This document shows, piece by piece, positions 32,432 to 40,626 of a DNA stretch of 60,590 nt. Location: the NCBI GenBank assembly GCA_900470095.1, contig UBZM01000033.1, forward strand, positions 1 through 60,590, written 5' to 3'. Made by a program: the position numbers and the translations under genes. This stretch comes from Hyphomicrobiales bacterium (lineage in GTDB: Bacteria > Pseudomonadota > Alphaproteobacteria > Rhizobiales > Beijerinckiaceae). Every line of letters begins with the position of its first letter. The stretch's first letter is position 1. The notes beneath the pieces were generated by a model. The model searched no databases. It saw only the letters and a list, made by a program, of their open reading frames with translations, and was not told the DNA's origin.

Positions 32432-33172
32432 ATGACTGATATAGTTGCCGGCGGCCTTTCGGCCGCGCCTGCGCAATTCCGCGTGGGCACCGTGATGAAC
32501 AAGACTTTCGCGATTCTTGGCCATCAATTCTGGAAATTCACGCTGCTGACGCTTCTGCCAATGGCGCCTTTGCTCATCCTGACCTTGGTATCCGCATCAA
32601 GCTCCGGGACTTCGGGAGCGGCGGTTACTTCCGCCGGAACGGGTTTCTTGACGATCGCGCTCCAGAGCCTTGCGCAGGCAACGAGCCTCTATGGCGCGTT
32701 TCAGATCATGCGGGGCCAATCCTTCACGATCCGCGAATCCTTCCAGATCGCCTTGGCGCGCGCGGTGCCCGTCATTGGCGTCTCGATCCTGTGTGCCCTT
32801 GCGACCATCCTCGGCATGGTTCTCTTCATCGTGCCGGGTATCATCCTCGGCTGCATGCTCTACGTCGCGATCCCCGCCTGCGTCATCGAGAAGTCCGGCG
32901 TGATGGCGAGCCTGAAGCGCAGCGTCGCGCTCACCAAGGGTTATCGCTGGCAGATCTTCGGATTGTTCCTGCTGGTAATGGTCGTCGGGACGGTGGCCGG
33001 CTTGGTGCTGGTCAAGGTCGGCGAAGAGAACATTGTGGGACAGCTATTGGGCTTCGCCGCGCAGGTCATCTCGACGACATTTGGCGCCGTGCTGAGCGCC
33101 GTGATCTATCACGACCTTCGGGCGGCAAAGGAAGGCATCGATCTCGACACGCTCGCCAACGTCTTCGATTGA
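32432..33172 (+). CDS. Polytopic membrane protein of the YciC / GDPD-membrane-domain type
   Basis: A 246-residue inner-membrane protein from the ATG at 32432, with GGCGGGGGGA upstream. About five or six hydrophobic helices are visible: FWKFTLLTLLPMAPLLILTL, the 60-90 stretch, VPVIGVSILCALATILGMV, FIVPGIILGCMLYVAIPAC, IFGLFLLVMVVGTVAGLVLV and LLGFAAQVISTTFGAVL. The phrase VIEKSGVMASLKRSVALTKG between helices is typical of the DUF975/YciC-like and glycerophosphodiester phosphodiesterase membrane-domain families. Function is unknown; such proteins are sometimes linked to envelope stress. It converges on the RDD gene with only 37 bases between the stops. Confidence 0.78.
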   Translation: MTDIVAGGLSAAPAQFRVGTVMNKTFAILGHQFWKFTLLTLLPMAPLLILTLVSASSSGTSGAAVTSAGTGFLTIALQSLAQATSLYGAFQIMRGQSFTIRESFQIALARAVPVIGVSILCALATILGMVLFIVPGIILGCMLYVAIPACVIEKSGVMASLKRSVALTKGYRWQIFGLFLLVMVVGTVAGLVLVKVGEENIVGQLLGFAAQVISTTFGAVLSAVIYHDLRAAKEGIDLDTLANVFD

Positions 33173-33209
33173 GCAGCCACGCCGGGGCATGGGCCCTTCG
33201 GGACGACGG

Positions 33210-34115
33210 CTACCGACGGGTGGCCGCCGCTTCCGTTTTGTCGGCGCGATAGTGGCCAAACAGCTGTTCGCGTTCGAGATGGGCGCGTTCGGCACTGTAG
33301 AAGGCCCTCAGGAAGTCCAGTGCATCGGCGGCGGGGACAGGCTCCGTCCAGCCGATCTTGCGGCAGATCTTGGCACAGACCTGCTGCTGCAGCAGCGTGG
33401 TTTCGGGTGAGGCTGGCCGGCGCAGCAATTCCTCGAGCACCTGCAGTTCGAAGGCGCCGTAGGCTTCGAGCTGGCTACGGCTGAAGACATGGCGCGCGCT
33501 TTCGCTGGCGAGTTCGGCAAGCAGGGCGCGTCGCGGTACGGATATCACCATCGTTCCAGCGATCAGGTCGCCAGCGCGCAGACGGTCGCGATTGAAGAAA
33601 GGCAGCGCCGATATGGAAACCGCCCAGCCGAAATAGGCCGCCGCCGTCCAGAAGCCTGCGCCATCATCCAGTTGGGGGACCGCGAAGAAAAGCCCGAGCG
33701 GCAGGAAGATCTCGACCTCTCGGGTCAGGTTGCGGGCAATGATCGCTCCGGGAAGGAGAGGGCCGCCGCCGCGGTCGATCACCTTCAGGTTCGTGATGCG
33801 CTTGCCTGGCGTCGCACCCTGGCTCTGCAGCTCGAAATGGATGAAGTAGAGGTTTCGCAGCAGGAAGGCGACGAAGAGGACGAGCGTGACGGCCACCGAT
33901 CGGTTGAAGTTCTCGGCGAGCATAAGTCTCAGGATGACGTAAAGCAGGATCGTCGCCAGCATCCAGAACAGGAAATCGATCAGGAAAGCGACCAGACGCT
34001 CGCCTGGATTGGCAACATCCACCTCCAGCACGATGCCTTCCGGGCTGGTGATCTCCCGGCGATTGCGGGTGACGCCATCGAGCAGGCGATTAATCCGGTC
34101 AAGCCGCTGCGCCAT
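33210..34115 (-). CDS. RDD-family membrane protein
   Basis: A 301-residue protein (start at 34115 MAQRLDRINRLLD, or five codons earlier at 34130). The RDD domain (about residues 35-195) begins with NPGERLVAFLIDFLFW, which contains the characteristic R..D signature, followed by two or three helices, then GATPGKRITNLKVIDR and NRDRLRAGDLIAGTMVI. The C-terminal 110 residues are soluble and helical. RDD proteins have been linked to sodium/proton exchange and osmotic stress in some bacteria, but most are uncharacterised. It is the last gene of a six-gene operon and overlaps the end of the SpoIIM gene by 17 bases, so translation is coupled. Confidence 0.88.
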   Translation of the reverse strand: MAQRLDRINRLLDGVTRNRREITSPEGIVLEVDVANPGERLVAFLIDFLFWMLATILLYVILRLMLAENFNRSVAVTLVLFVAFLLRNLYFIHFELQSQGATPGKRITNLKVIDRGGGPLLPGAIIARNLTREVEIFLPLGLFFAVPQLDDGAGFWTAAAYFGWAVSISALPFFNRDRLRAGDLIAGTMVISVPRRALLAELASESARHVFSRSQLEAYGAFELQVLEELLRRPASPETTLLQQQVCAKICRKIGWTEPVPAADALDFLRAFYSAERAHLEREQLFGHYRADKTEAAATRR

Positions 34116-35157
34116 CGCTCTTCCGCCCACGGTTCGAGAGGAAATAAGCAGCCCATAGTAGCCCGGTGGCCGCGCCGATGGCGAGCCGCCACGGCGTCGA
34201 GGCGATCAACTGGCGCAGGCCGCCCTCGATGAGCCCCGCCGCGAACAGCATCAGCACCGCGCCGCCGGCAAGCCCGGCCGCCGCCTTTCCCGCCAGCGCG
34301 AGGTTGTCGAGGCGCGAATAGCGCCCTGGAAACAGGATCTTCTCCGCGATGACGAGGCCGCCCGCGCCGCACAGGATCAGGGCGCCGATCTCGGTGACGC
34401 CATGAATCGAAACCCAGCCGATGAAATCGTAGAGCAGGCCGCGATTGTAGTGCAGGGCGAAGAAGGCGCCGAGCGCAATCCCTTGGTAGCCGATGAGCAG
34501 CAGCGTCGGCACGCCGCCGAGAATGCCGAGTCCGAAGGTCATGATGCCGATGGTCGCGTTGTGGCGGAAGAGGAAATTGGCGAAGACGACGAAGGACTCA
34601 ACGAAGCCGGGCCAGGGGGCGAAGATCTCCTGATCGAGCAACTGCTGCGCCGTGCTGGCGGGCCCGCGGCCGCCCGCGAGTGCTTCCGGCACCAGCGCGC
34701 TGAACCAGGCCTCGTTGGGGGCGACGAGCATGAAGCCGATGACGGTGCCCGCCACCAGGGCGAGAGTCACGAGCAGGATATGCCATCCGGCTTTGCGGAT
34801 GGCGGCCGGGAAGCCGTGCTTCACGAACTGGATGAAGCTCTCCAGAATGCCGGCCCGTGGCCCGTAGACGACGAAGAAGGCCCGCAGCACCAGCCCCTCG
34901 AGATAGAGGACCAGGTTCCGGTCGAGCGCGATCGCCCGCGCCACCGACAGCGAGGACGCCGCCGTGCGGTAAAGCAGCGGCAATTGCTGGAGCTCCTCGG
35001 CCGACAGCCTGGCGATGCCTTTCTTCTCGACGCGAGAGATCAGGGCTTCGAGCGTCCGCCAGGCCGGTTCGCGGGTCTTGCGGAACTCGCTGCTGCGCAG
35101 GGCGATGGTCGGGACGGGGGCCGGCGGGACGCCGTGCGAGAGCGCGCGCGATTCTAT
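34099..35157 (-). CDS. SpoIIM (DUF95)-family membrane protein, start codon unusual
   Basis: An integral membrane protein of the stage II sporulation protein M family, about 352 residues. Core features are LPLLYRTAASSLSVARA, the helices near WHILLVTLALVAGTVIGFML, FLFRHNATIGIMTFGLG and GWVSIHGVTEIGALILCGAGG. The homologous N-terminus (ALRSSEFRKTREPAWRTLE, then SAEELQQLP) lies upstream of the first allowed codon, a TTG at 34983. No ATG or GTG is in frame back to the previous stop. The only well-placed candidate is an ATA at 35157 with AAAGGGGG upstream, overlapping the DUF58 stop. I give that extent with low certainty in the start. It is not a sporulation gene here; in this operon type its role is unknown. 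Confidence 0.75.
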   Translation of the reverse strand: MESRALSHGVPPAPVPTIALRSSEFRKTREPAWRTLEALISRVEKKGIARLSAEELQQLPLLYRTAASSLSVARAIALDRNLVLYLEGLVLRAFFVVYGPRAGILESFIQFVKHGFPAAIRKAGWHILLVTLALVAGTVIGFMLVAPNEAWFSALVPEALAGGRGPASTAQQLLDQEIFAPWPGFVESFVVFANFLFRHNATIGIMTFGLGILGGVPTLLLIGYQGIALGAFFALHYNRGLLYDFIGWVSIHGVTEIGALILCGAGGLVIAEKILFPGRYSRLDNLALAGKAAAGLAGGAVLMLFAAGLIEGGLRQLIASTPWRLAIGAATGLLWAAYFLSNRGRKSDGAAA

Positions 35158-36467
35158 AACAGCCCCCTTTGCTTGATCGTGAGGTAGCGATTGACGAGGC
35201 CGACGGCCAGGCTGCGCGGCGGGATCTCCAGGCAGTGCACGCCCATGCGCGCCAGCCGCTCCAGCACGACGGCGCGTTCGCGCAACAGATCATGGGCGAC
35301 GACCGCCTCGGCGACTGACTGAAAGCGATCGGGCTTCGCTTCGACGATGTTTGGCAACAGCGGATCACGCAGGGTGACGAAGATCACGGCATGGCGGTTC
35401 GCCATGCGCTGCAGGCTTTCCAGGAGCAGCTCGGCCGTGGTCGTGTCGATGAACTCCGTGAACAGCACCACGAGCGCCCGCCGTTTCAGCCGTGTATTGA
35501 GTTCGGCCAGTCCAAGGGTGAAATTGGTCTCCTCGGTCTGGTAGCCGAGCTGGCCGGAGGCGTTCTGGAGCCGGGCGAAAGAACTCATGCCGCGCGACGG
35601 TTGCAGGAACTGCCGGATACGGGCATCGAAGCCGAAGCTGCCTACGTAATCGCCGCTATGCAGCGAGACCCAGCCAAGCAGCAGGCCGGCATGGATCGCG
35701 TGGTCGAGACGGGAGAGACCGTCGATCGGCTCGGCCATCAGATAGCCGGTGTCGAAGGCGAGGATGATCTGGTGGTTGCTCTCGACCCGGAACTCCTTGG
35801 ACAGCAATTTCAGATGCTTGGCGGAGCGCTTCCAGTCGATGAATCGGTTGTCGATGCCCGGGGCATGCTCGCGCAGCGCGTCGAATTCGGTGCCTTCGCC
35901 CTTCTGGCGCTGGACGCGGATGCCGTCGATCGCGTTCTGGTTGAAGAACTGGATACCGGCCGAGGCGATGCCGCGAATGTCGGGGACGACGTCGACCACC
36001 AGGGTCAGCGGCTGGCGATGGGTTCGCATGGCCAGGCCGAGTGGTCCTCGCCAGCGAAGCCACAACGCATCGATGTGGATGCGGCCGCGGCGATGCGGCA
36101 GCAGCGGCAGCGTCGTCTCGCCAGCCCGGTCGGGAGTGACCAGCAGCTGGCGTGGTTCGGGCGGCGCAAGCTCGCCGCGCTGCTCGCAGAGCATATCGAG
36201 AACGAGCCCGCGGGTGGCGGCGGCGACACCGATCTTGACCGTTAGCTCGCCCTTGCTGCCGATGAAGAGCCGGCTCGGCGCGTCGGTTGCGATCTCCAGT
36301 CGCGAGGTCCGGACGCAGAGCAGGGCGTCGATCGCGATCAGCGCCAGGACGAACAGGGCAAGATCGAGCGAGATCGGCCAGAGCGCTCCATCATAGGCCA
36401 GCAGGATGATGGCGACCGGCAAGGTCGCACCGAAGACCAGAACCGCGCGCAGCGTCGGCCGGATCAT
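35154..36467 (-). CDS. DUF58-domain protein
   Basis: A 437-residue protein with two N-terminal membrane helices ([20 protein letters not shown] and [18 protein letters not shown]), then a beta domain, then the DUF58 core with [16 protein letters not shown] and [17 protein letters not shown], followed by a von Willebrand A-like segment ([12 protein letters not shown]). DUF58 proteins are almost always encoded next to MoxR AAA+ ATPases and are thought to be their substrates or adaptors. The start at 36467 overlaps the moxR stop by four bases (ATGA), a sign of coupled translation. The MIDAS-like residues DxGxx are visible, consistent with metal-dependent protein contacts. Confidence 0.9.
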   Translation of the reverse strand: MIRPTLRAVLVFGATLPVAIILLAYDGALWPISLDLALFVLALIAIDALLCVRTSRLEIATDAPSRLFIGSKGELTVKIGVAAATRGLVLDMLCEQRGELAPPEPRQLLVTPDRAGETTLPLLPHRRGRIHIDALWLRWRGPLGLAMRTHRQPLTLVVDVVPDIRGIASAGIQFFNQNAIDGIRVQRQKGEGTEFDALREHAPGIDNRFIDWKRSAKHLKLLSKEFRVESNHQIILAFDTGYLMAEPIDGLSRLDHAIHAGLLLGWVSLHSGDYVGSFGFDARIRQFLQPSRGMSSFARLQNASGQLGYQTEETNFTLGLAELNTRLKRRALVVLFTEFIDTTTAELLLESLQRMANRHAVIFVTLRDPLLPNIVEAKPDRFQSVAEAVVAHDLLRERAVVLERLARMGVHCLEIPPRSLAVGLVNRYLTIKQRGLL

Positions 36468-37420
36468 CGCGGTACGGCGACCTGGTCGAGCAACTCGCCG
36501 ACGACCATGTCACTGGTCAGGCCGTCGATCTCGGCATTGGGGGCCAGTACGATCCGGTGGCGCAGCAGCGGCAGGGCGAGGAACTTGACGTCGTCGGGAA
36601 TGACGAAGTCGCGCCCCTGCGTCGTGGCGCGGGCTCGGCTTGCCGAAGCGAGCATGGTTGCGGCGCGGGTCGAGGCGCCGGTCTCGATGGCAGGGTGGCT
36701 TCGCGTCGCGCGAATGAGGTCGACGATATAGCCAACGAGAGGCGCGCCGAGATTGATCCCGGCGACGAGATCGCGTGCGGCGAGCAGCTGCGTCTCCGAC
36801 GCGACGGCCGATAGTCCGAATTCGGAGAGCCTGGGCATGGCGGTGCGGTGTCCGTGGCGCCCCACGATGTCGCACTCCTCCTCCCTGCTCGGATAGGTCA
36901 GGTTGATCTTGAACAGGAAGCGATCGAGCTGAGCCTCGGGCAGGGGGTACGTGCCCTGCTGTTCGATCGGGTTCTGCGTCGCGACCACCATGAACGCATC
37001 GCCCAGCGGATGGGTGACCCCGTCGATCGTGACATTGCGTTCATTCATCGCCTGCAGCAGCGCGGCCTGCGTCTTCGGCGGCGTGCGGTTGATTTCGTCG
37101 GCGAGCAGGATGTCGGCGAAGATCGGCCCGCGCGTCAGGGTGAAGCTGCTCGTCTGGAAGTTGAACAGGTTGGTGCCGAGCAGGTCGCCGGGCATCATGT
37201 CGGGCGTGAACTGGATACGCCCGAAGCGCAGCGACAGGCCGGTGGCGAAGGACTGCCCGAGAAGCGTCTTTGCGGTGCCGGGAACGCCTTCCAGCAGCAC
37301 ATGCCCGCCGCAGAGCAGGCTGACGAGCATCAGTTCGACGACCTCGTCATGGCCGACGACGGCCTTTCGGATCTCGTTACGGATCTGTTCAGTGATCGCC
37401 GAGACGTTGCGGAATTCCAT
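36464..37420 (-). CDS. MoxR-family AAA+ ATPase
   Basis: A 318-residue AAA+ ATPase. Walker A is GVPGTAKT (residues 45-52), Walker B is [14 protein letters not shown], sensor 1 is in [22 protein letters not shown] with the family-specific [14 protein letters not shown] stretch. The lid domain ends in VPR. MoxR proteins act as chaperones that mature metal- or cofactor-containing or VWA-domain complexes, usually with DUF58 and membrane partners. The start codon lies 32 bases inside the upstream DUF4350 gene and the stop overlaps the DUF58 start, so it sits in the middle of a coupled operon. The specific client in this organism is unknown. Confidence 0.95.
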   Translation of the reverse strand: MEFRNVSAITEQIRNEIRKAVVGHDEVVELMLVSLLCGGHVLLEGVPGTAKTLLGQSFATGLSLRFGRIQFTPDMMPGDLLGTNLFNFQTSSFTLTRGPIFADILLADEINRTPPKTQAALLQAMNERNVTIDGVTHPLGDAFMVVATQNPIEQQGTYPLPEAQLDRFLFKINLTYPSREEECDIVGRHGHRTAMPRLSEFGLSAVASETQLLAARDLVAGINLGAPLVGYIVDLIRATRSHPAIETGASTRAATMLASASRARATTQGRDFVIPDDVKFLALPLLRHRIVLAPNAEIDGLTSDMVVGELLDQVAVPR

Positions 37421-38624
37421 TCACCAGATCCTTGCGCCATCGATGGATCGTCTGCGCCGCGGTGAGCAGCGAAGCGAGGTCGCGGGGCCTGGCCTTGGCC
37501 GCTCGCTCCAGTGTTTCGAGGGATGTCGTGTCGATGCCGCGTTCGGCTGCGGTCTTGCCGAGCCATGCGACGAGTTCCGGCCCCGCCAGCCGTGGCGGGG
37601 CATGGAGGATCCGGGCGGCATCCTGCAGCGCCAGGCCGATATAGCGGTGCAGGATCGCGGCATGGTGGCCAGCATGGTCGATCAGCGAGGCGGCGTTGCC
37701 GATCAAGGCATGCCGGCCGGCCTCGACCTGGCGCGGAAGGGTCTGCGCGGCGCCGAAGCGGCCCATTGCGGCGAAGAGGAGGAGCGCGAGGCCGGCGATG
37801 AACTGGAGAAGCGCAAGGTTGAACGGAAATTCGTAGAGGAATTTCAGGAGATTGGGCGGGGACCGTTGGAAGCCGTGGATCGTCTCGTCGAAGACCAGTG
37901 TGCCGTTCTGTCCTCCAAGCAGGGCCGCGACGATATCCCGGACGAAATCGGCGTTGCGATCCTTCCCGATGCCGTGATTTTCGAGCGGATCGGGGTCCGA
38001 CAGGATCCAGATACGCCGAGTGCCCTCCTGCAGTTCCCCCAGCAGGATGCCATCGCTGGAGGCGATCAGGGGCTTTAGCTTCGAGCCCTTGATGAGCTGC
38101 ATCTGGCCATGCACCGTGGGTGCGACCGAGGCGATGTTCGGCTGAGAGGAGGCGGGAGGCGCTACGCGGACGATCTCGCCGCCATTGGCCACGGCGCTGA
38201 GAACCGCTTGGGCGCGCAGCACGGGCGCAAGCTCCACTGCGCCGATCCAGTCGCGGCGTCGTTCGTCCCCGCGCACGCTCCATTTCGGCAGGACGAGCAG
38301 GATCGTCTTCGCGCTCAGGACCTTGTTGCGATCGTCCTCGCCGCTGAGATTGCCGGAGGGCTCGGCCAGGACGAGAGCGCCGTTCGATCCCAGCATGGCG
38401 AGCGGTTGATGCTCGCCCCGTACGGCCTTGTGGCCGAGAGCCTGGACCAGTTCGAAGACGGCGAGATGACCGACCGCGGAGCGGGAATAGCTGTTGGCGC
38501 CGAACGCGTTGCCCGGCGTGTTGAGCCCGCCGGCACCCGTCAGCAGGAGCGACGCGGCAAATAGCGCGCCGAACGCTGCCGCCAGCGCGGCCAGGACGCG
38601 GGGCTGGAAGGTCGCGGTGCTCAT
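37389..38624 (-). CDS. DUF4350-domain membrane protein
   Basis: A 411-residue protein with an N-terminal membrane helix ([19 protein letters not shown]), a soluble DUF4350 domain ([39 protein letters not shown]-like [28 protein letters not shown]) and a second helix near residue 275 ([19 protein letters not shown]) followed by a cytoplasmic helical tail. The fold resembles a glutamine amidotransferase-like GATase domain without its catalytic cysteine. In MoxR clusters it is the usual partner between DUF4129 and MoxR. It shares one base with the end of the DUF4129 gene (TGATG) and overlaps MoxR by 32 bases. Confidence 0.88.
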   Translation of the reverse strand: MSTATFQPRVLAALAAAFGALFAASLLLTGAGGLNTPGNAFGANSYSRSAVGHLAVFELVQALGHKAVRGEHQPLAMLGSNGALVLAEPSGNLSGEDDRNKVLSAKTILLVLPKWSVRGDERRRDWIGAVELAPVLRAQAVLSAVANGGEIVRVAPPASSQPNIASVAPTVHGQMQLIKGSKLKPLIASSDGILLGELQEGTRRIWILSDPDPLENHGIGKDRNADFVRDIVAALLGGQNGTLVFDETIHGFQRSPPNLLKFLYEFPFNLALLQFIAGLALLLFAAMGRFGAAQTLPRQVEAGRHALIGNAASLIDHAGHHAAILHRYIGLALQDAARILHAPPRLAGPELVAWLGKTAAERGIDTTSLETLERAAKARPRDLASLLTAAQTIHRWRKDLVNGIPQRLGDH

Positions 38625-39295
38625 CAGGCAGGGACCGCGGCAAGGGAGCGTTTCAGCATGTCGAATTCTTCGCGACAGCCAGCATAGTCCTCGCGGTTCG
38701 CCTGCCGGCCGCCATAATAGCTTCGCTCGACCGAATGAACGATCGCGGCAAGAGCGCCGCGCCCGGCCTGCGGCAGCTGTACCCGCCGCACGATCTCACG
38801 GCTCGTCAACGATGCCGCGAAGCTGACGCCGAGACGCATCCGGATTTCGGCCAGGCTCTTCAGCAGCAGCACATGCATCGCCTCGCCATACTGCCCCTGG
38901 CTCGCGAGATCGTCGGCCTCGACCTGCGCGTCCTCCATCCGGCTCGACGGGTTGGAGGCGGGGCGCAGCGCCTCGCGTGCTGCGATCTTGCGCGACCTGC
39001 TGAAGGCTGGGAGGCTGTCGCGCAGAGACCAGATCGTCACGGCGATGCCCAGGATGACGGCGCCCCAGAGCATGATCCTGACCGTCTCGGGCGACAGATC
39101 GAGCTTCAGCCAGTCGAGCCAGGACCGCGGCTTGACGATCTCTGCTGGCATGTCGGCCTGCAAATCCCAGCGCCCGATGCTCTGCCTGACGATGTCCCGC
39201 GCATCCGACGCCGCCCATGCCGCGCCGCAGCCGATGAGCAGAGACAGTGGGACGAGCGAAATGGCGACGCGCTTCACGGTCTCTCGAATCGGCAT
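38624..39295 (-). CDS. DUF4129-domain membrane protein
   Basis: A 223-residue protein, first gene of the six-gene operon. An N-terminal signal or helix (VAISLVPLSLLIGCGAAWAA) is followed by a periplasmic stretch, a second helix (VRIMLWGAVILGIAVTIWSL) and a cytoplasmic C-terminal part with EADDLASQGQYGEAMHVLL, LTSREIVRRV and SYYGGRQANREDYAGCREEF. The last block is the DUF4129 signature, found at the C-terminus of many transglutaminase-like proteins and as a stand-alone partner in MoxR-DUF58 clusters. Its role is unknown, perhaps assembly of a membrane complex. The upstream region (39296-39350) would hold the operon promoter. Confidence 0.85.
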   Translation of the reverse strand: MPIRETVKRVAISLVPLSLLIGCGAAWAASDARDIVRQSIGRWDLQADMPAEIVKPRSWLDWLKLDLSPETVRIMLWGAVILGIAVTIWSLRDSLPAFSRSRKIAAREALRPASNPSSRMEDAQVEADDLASQGQYGEAMHVLLLKSLAEIRMRLGVSFAASLTSREIVRRVQLPQAGRGALAAIVHSVERSYYGGRQANREDYAGCREEFDMLKRSLAAVPA

Positions 39296-39755
39296 CCGGT
39301 TGCCGCATACTATGGAGGGAAAGTACCGGCTGTGCGAGGGCGAAGCTTAGAGATGATCCTATCCTCGCACATGCCCGGAATGCCGCTCGTCCTGTTCCGG
39401 ATCGGATCTCCGCGAGCGTACTTGCTGGTATCTTTGCCAAGTCCGATGATCGGATGCGCGCGACCTCATCATCGAAACGCTCGAAGAGCAGGGGCTCGCG
39501 CCGCCTGATCCAGTTGCGTCACGCCCGACCGTGAGTTCCGTAACACAGCGTCAGGGCGCGACCCCGCGCTGGGCCGGACCACGTTGCTGACGACTGACCG
39601 GTGAAAATCCCAAATTGGGCTCATTCCCCAAAATGCCGCTGTCCTCGGCGCCAGCAAAACGCTACCGGACAGGCCGCATCTCATTCGAATGAATGTCCTC
39701 CACCGCCGCCAATCAGGGTATTGCCGGCAAAGCGCTCACACGTTCCCCTGCTGTC
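39296..39755. other. Intergenic region, no convincing gene
   Basis: About 460 bases between the divergent DUF4129 operon and the HAD gene. Short frames occur (for example a plus-strand run reading DLIIETLEEQGLAPP near 39470-39515), which could be a relic of a coding gene, but no start, ribosome site or domain is present. The AT-richer part near 39595-39700 is where the HAD promoter would be expected. Confidence 0.3.
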
Positions 39756-40388
39756 ATGCCTCGCTACTCCCTCGCCATCTTCGATTTCGACGGCACGCTT
39801 GCCGATAGTTTTCCATGGTTCTGTTCGGTGCTGAACGAGACCGCCCGGCGATTTGGCTTCCGCGAGGTCCAGGAGCAGGAGAGGGACGATCTGCGGGCCC
39901 TTGGCAGCCGCGAGATCGTTGCCCATCTCGGTGTTCCCCTGTGGAAACTCCCCGCGATCGCCGCGCATATGCGTCAGCTCAATGCGCAGAGCCAGGGCGA
40001 GGTTCGTCTCTTTGACGGGGTCGAACAGGCGCTCGCAAACCTCGCCCGTCATGGCATCAGGATCGCCGTCGTCAGCTCCAATGCGGAGGAGACGATCCGG
40101 CGAACGATGGGCGGGGCCGCGGACCATGTCAGTGCCTTCGATTGCGGTGCCTCGCTCTGGGGAAAGAGCGCCAAGTTCAAGGCTGTCGCGAAGCGGCTTG
40201 GCGTCCCCCGGGAGCGCGCGATTGCGATCGGCGATGAGCTTCGCGACATCGAGGCCGCCCGCAAGGCCGGGATGGCCTGCGGCGCAGTGACCTTCGGCTA
40301 CAACGCCCCTGCGGCGTTGCTCGCGCAATGGCCGGATCTGGTGTTCACGGATTTCGCCGATCTGCAGGCGCAGCTGACTGGCGCCTGA
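39756..40388 (+). CDS. HAD-superfamily phosphatase (phosphoglycolate phosphatase-like)
   Basis: A 210-residue HAD hydrolase. Motif I is FDFDGTLADSF with the nucleophile and acid Asp, motif II is VVSSN, motif III uses the Lys near WGKSAKFKAV, and motif IV is GDELRDIEAARKAGM with metal-binding Asp residues. The helical cap lies between residues about 17 and 85, as in subclass IA enzymes such as Gph. The start is either ATG 39756 (MPRYSLAIFDFDG, chosen because the motif then sits at its usual distance from the N-terminus) or ATG 39693. The substrate is not predictable beyond a small phosphate ester. It is convergent with htpG. Confidence 0.88.
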   Translation: MPRYSLAIFDFDGTLADSFPWFCSVLNETARRFGFREVQEQERDDLRALGSREIVAHLGVPLWKLPAIAAHMRQLNAQSQGEVRLFDGVEQALANLARHGIRIAVVSSNAEETIRRTMGGAADHVSAFDCGASLWGKSAKFKAVAKRLGVPRERAIAIGDELRDIEAARKAGMACGAVTFGYNAPAALLAQWPDLVFTDFADLQAQLTGA

Positions 40389-40626
40389 GGCTCATGCTCA
40401 CCGCCTGAAGCCGGCCCATCCAGACGATTCAATGTTGCAGAGTTCTCCCGCAACTCCTTGGTCTTGCGTGGGAAAAGTCGCTTCAACGACGCGGACGGCT
40501 CGGCTCCCGCCAGCTCTCCGGCTTTCATTCGACGCCTGCAAGCAATCCGGGAGATAGTCGCCGGCGCCTTCGTCTGGAGCCGAGAGGGCGTGCGTGCCGG
40601 GCGGGCACGCACGCTGCATGCGGTCT

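Noticed and set aside
34099..34983. True sporulation role for the SpoIIM-family gene
   Set aside because: The family name is historical; the gene sits in a MoxR operon of a non-sporulating lineage.
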